Origin: an uncultured Bacteroidota bacterium
GTDB taxonomy: Bacteria > Bacteroidota > Bacteroidia > Chitinophagales > Chitinophagaceae
Length of the DNA: 7,527 bases
NCBI GenBank assembly: GCA_903906615.1
Contig: CAIVKT010000737.1
Coordinates: 1-7,527, forward strand
Direction of reading: 5' to 3'
Below the pieces are notes generated by a model that saw nothing but the letters and a program-made list of their open reading frames with translations, searched no databases and was not told where the DNA came from. Positions 6,479 to 7,527 of the stretch are shown one piece after another. A program made the translations under genes and the position numbers. How positions within the stretch are numbered: the first letter of the stretch is position 1; each line of letters opens with the position of its first letter.

Positions 6479-6540
6479 GTCTCCAAATTGTATTTACATG
6501 ACAGTACGGAAAGCATACTGTCATAGTCTTGTAGGAGACT
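6479..6540. repeat. Nested inverted repeats (possible structured RNA or cruciform)
   Basis: ATGACAGTA (6498-6506) is perfectly inverted as TACTGTCAT (6516-6524) around a 9-nt loop. Outside it GTCTCC (6479-6484) faces GGAGAC (6534-6539). The 3' outer arm can instead pair locally: AGTCT (6525-6529) with AGACT (6536-6540) around a 6-nt loop. Eight T (6549-6556) follow 8 nt later. The two outer pairings exclude each other, a layout seen in attenuators, but no gene downstream on the plus strand is credible, so I call only the structure. Confidence 0.55.
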
Positions 6541-6692
6541 ATCTTAGATTTTTTTTCGGGGGTAAGTGGCTGATGTTTATGGGGATACAGTTTATAGGTA
6601 GCTAGCTTTTTTTGCAAGTGATGATATAGTGGTTTATTGGTGGGTGTAGAGGGTGATATGGTGATGGATTTTTATGGGAGATGGGGCGTGTA

Positions 6693-7181
6693 CTATCCTG
6701 CGCGAGGCTGTTGGTGAAGAACACCAACAGCGGCGGAGTCGCCGCCGTAGTCAATGTTTACTGTATCGCAATCCATGCACTTCAGTTGCATGCCGTTCGT
6801 GCCTTGATATTGTATATAGTCGCTGTAATTGTGCATAGTACCACCCATGCGGGTATCCCACGAGTAGCAGCGCAGCTTGTTGTCATCAGAGGTGATCACG
6901 GTGAGGCCACTCTTTATAGCCCTGGGATATGGCGCAGTAATGGTTTGTGGATACTTCACGCTCACCTTCTTCAGGTAGTCGGTCAGCCGATCATTCACAT
7001 CGCCCAGCGAGTCTGATGCGCTTATCTTTTCATCATTGCTATTGTACTCTGCCCAATAGGTGATCTTATCCAGCCTCGCGCTCATGCGCTTATCTATATC
7101 GGTCATAGACTGCGCCTGTGCTACATGCTGTGTAGTAACAATCAGGGTAAAGAGGAGGATTGTTTTTAGGGTGTGGTGCAT
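6693..7181 (-). pseudogene. Broken paralog of the 267-residue exported protein
   Basis: The open frame gives 162 residues. A good signal peptide (MHHTLKT, LLFTLIVTT, cut after AQA before Q24) is followed by segments that line up with the full-length paralog: TDIDKRMSARLDKITYW (27-43), DSLGDVNDRLTDYLKK (57-72) and TSDDNKLRCYSWDTRMG (98-114). Similarity runs to about residue 148 (GGDS, matching GDPG of the paralog), then the frame leaves it and stops at TAG 14 residues later. Reading on in the next frame gives VFFTNSLAQDSTRPIS, which resembles AFYSSITTVQSNGRPVY of the paralog, before similarity ends near 6665; that frame is open to 6602. So about 120 C-terminal residues are missing. A perfect 10-bp inverted repeat lies at the break. 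It starts 11 bp after the hicA stop and has no promoter that I can see. It may still make a secreted N-terminal domain. Confidence 0.72.
6707..6744. repeat. Two adjacent inverted repeats at the frame break of the broken paralog
   Basis: GCTGTTGGTG (6707-6716) and CACCAACAGC (6722-6731) form a perfect 10-bp inverted repeat around AAGAA. Directly next to it CGGCG (6731-6735) is inverted as CGCCG (6740-6744) around GAGT. The pair lies exactly where the reading frame of the broken gene leaves its homology. No T tract follows on either strand, so it is not a standard terminator. Confidence 0.8.
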
Positions 7182-7192
7182 GGAGGGTGTAA

Positions 7193-7435
7193 TTACTTAA
7201 AAAGTTGCCTGAGCAATTCTTCCTTGCTCCAATTAAAATGCTCTGCAACATCAGAAAGTATTGAGGACAATGTACCTAATTTTAAAGGATCATGATTAGG
7301 AACAGTCACATGGTGTTCACCCTGTTGTGAAGTAGTTAGCCGTATATGGCTACCACTTTGCCTCATAGGTTCATAACCAAGTTGTTTCAGTCTGCGAATC
7401 AGGTCTTGCCCGCTCAGATCTCTTGGTATTTTCAT
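7193..7435 (-). CDS. hicA: HicA-family toxin (mRNA interferase)
   Basis: The product has 80 residues, a normal length for HicA (YcfA-like, double-stranded RNA-binding-like fold). The family pattern is complete: RDLSGQDLIRRLKQLGYEPMRQSGSH (5-30), with the conserved catalytic histidine H30 in the GSH motif, then HHVTVPNHDPLKLGTLSSIL (41-60) and a C-terminal helix with EEL. HicA toxins cut mRNA when free and are held inactive by HicB. Its ATG (7433-7435) overlaps the stop codon of the upstream antitoxin gene as ATGA, which implies translational coupling; the order antitoxin then toxin is common in this family. The broken secreted paralog starts 11 bp downstream and may be read through. Nothing in the coding sequence suggests loss of function. 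Confidence 0.93.
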   Translation of the reverse strand: MKIPRDLSGQDLIRRLKQLGYEPMRQSGSHIRLTTSQQGEHHVTVPNHDPLKLGTLSSILSDVAEHFNWSKEELLRQLFK

Positions 7436-7527
7436 GCGGCGAAAACTTCATCCTTTACTAAATGTAACCGTATCATTTTAGGTCGCATCATATCATTATC
7501 GAAATGGCAATGCACAGCATCCTTTAC
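7432..7527 (-). CDS. hicB: HicB-like antitoxin, C-terminal part (5' end outside window)
   Basis: Reading leftward from the window edge, 31 codons are open and end at TGA (7432-7434), overlapping the hicA start by 4 nt. The visible end contains KDAVHCHFD, RPKMIRLHLV and KDEVFAA. This matches the C terminus of the short (about 65-80 residue) HicB-like antitoxins paired with HicA, with the typical DAV..HF and IRLH.V.DEV.AA pattern; relatives are often mislabelled as 2-oxoisovalerate dehydrogenase. The antitoxin binds HicA and usually controls the promoter of the pair, which lies outside this window. The N-terminal partial-RNase-H-like strands cannot be checked here. Confidence 0.85.
   Translation of the reverse strand, partial: VKDAVHCHFDNDMMRPKMIRLHLVKDEVFAA

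Larger units (their letters stand above)
5896..6601. other. Gene-free, repeat-rich spacer between the two secreted paralogs
   Basis: About 700 bp with no reading frame I can support on either strand. It holds two direct repeats with DnaA-box sequences, a 28-bp palindrome, a CACGGAT-type repeat and a nested hairpin (each listed separately). The rest is AT-rich with T tracts (6549-6556, 6605-6613) and a G-rich plus strand at about 6605-6690. It looks like a site where small repeated elements have accumulated and where the neighbouring gene has decayed. Confidence 0.7.

Noticed and set aside
6408..6605. Possible 65-residue protein on the plus strand
   Set aside because: It runs through the nested hairpin and the T tract, has no promoter or recognisable domain, and its composition is not protein-like. 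It looks like a chance frame in a non-coding spacer.

Overview
The window looks like a chromosomal stretch from a member of the Bacteroidota, probably Chitinophagia. The signs are a DAHP synthase fused to a chorismate mutase of the type usual in that phylum, no obvious Shine-Dalgarno sequences, start-proximal promoters close to the Bacteroidota consensus (TTTG, 19 bp, TAnnTTTG), and a HicB-like antitoxin of a form common there. The taxonomy is inferred from these features only.

Left part (1-2236). The window opens inside the 3' part of a bifunctional DAHP synthase/chorismate mutase gene (+), which ends in a clear intrinsic terminator. A class I SAM-dependent methyltransferase gene (+) with a TTG start follows. 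It converges, tail to tail with only 9 bp between the stop codons, on purN (-).

Middle (1676-4954, all -). A three-gene run reads leftward: a 603-residue exported TPR protein, a 287-residue exported protein of unknown function, and purN. The gaps are 26 and 16 bp, so one operon is likely. A good Bacteroidota-type promoter sits directly on the first start codon.

Right part (5052-7527, all -). A 267-residue exported protein of unknown function has its own promoter. A second, damaged copy of the same family lies at 6693-7181: it keeps the N-terminal half, is frame-broken at a perfect inverted repeat, and has lost the C-terminal half. Between the two copies is about 800 bp without a credible gene. 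It is filled with repeats: a pair of about 185-bp direct repeats (first 111 bp about 93% identical) that each carry a perfect DnaA-box sequence, a 28-bp palindrome, a CACGGAT-type intergenic repeat and a nested hairpin. The window ends in a HicB-HicA toxin-antitoxin pair overlapping by 4 nt (hicB cut by the window edge), 11 bp upstream of the broken paralog.

The left and middle genes are housekeeping (aromatic amino acid and purine synthesis) mixed with envelope proteins. The right part is the accessory, rearranged section. I see no CRISPR array, tRNA, rRNA, transposase or integrase. The unusual material is the secreted paralog pair and the repeat-rich spacer between them; I do not see a complete new system that I can defend.
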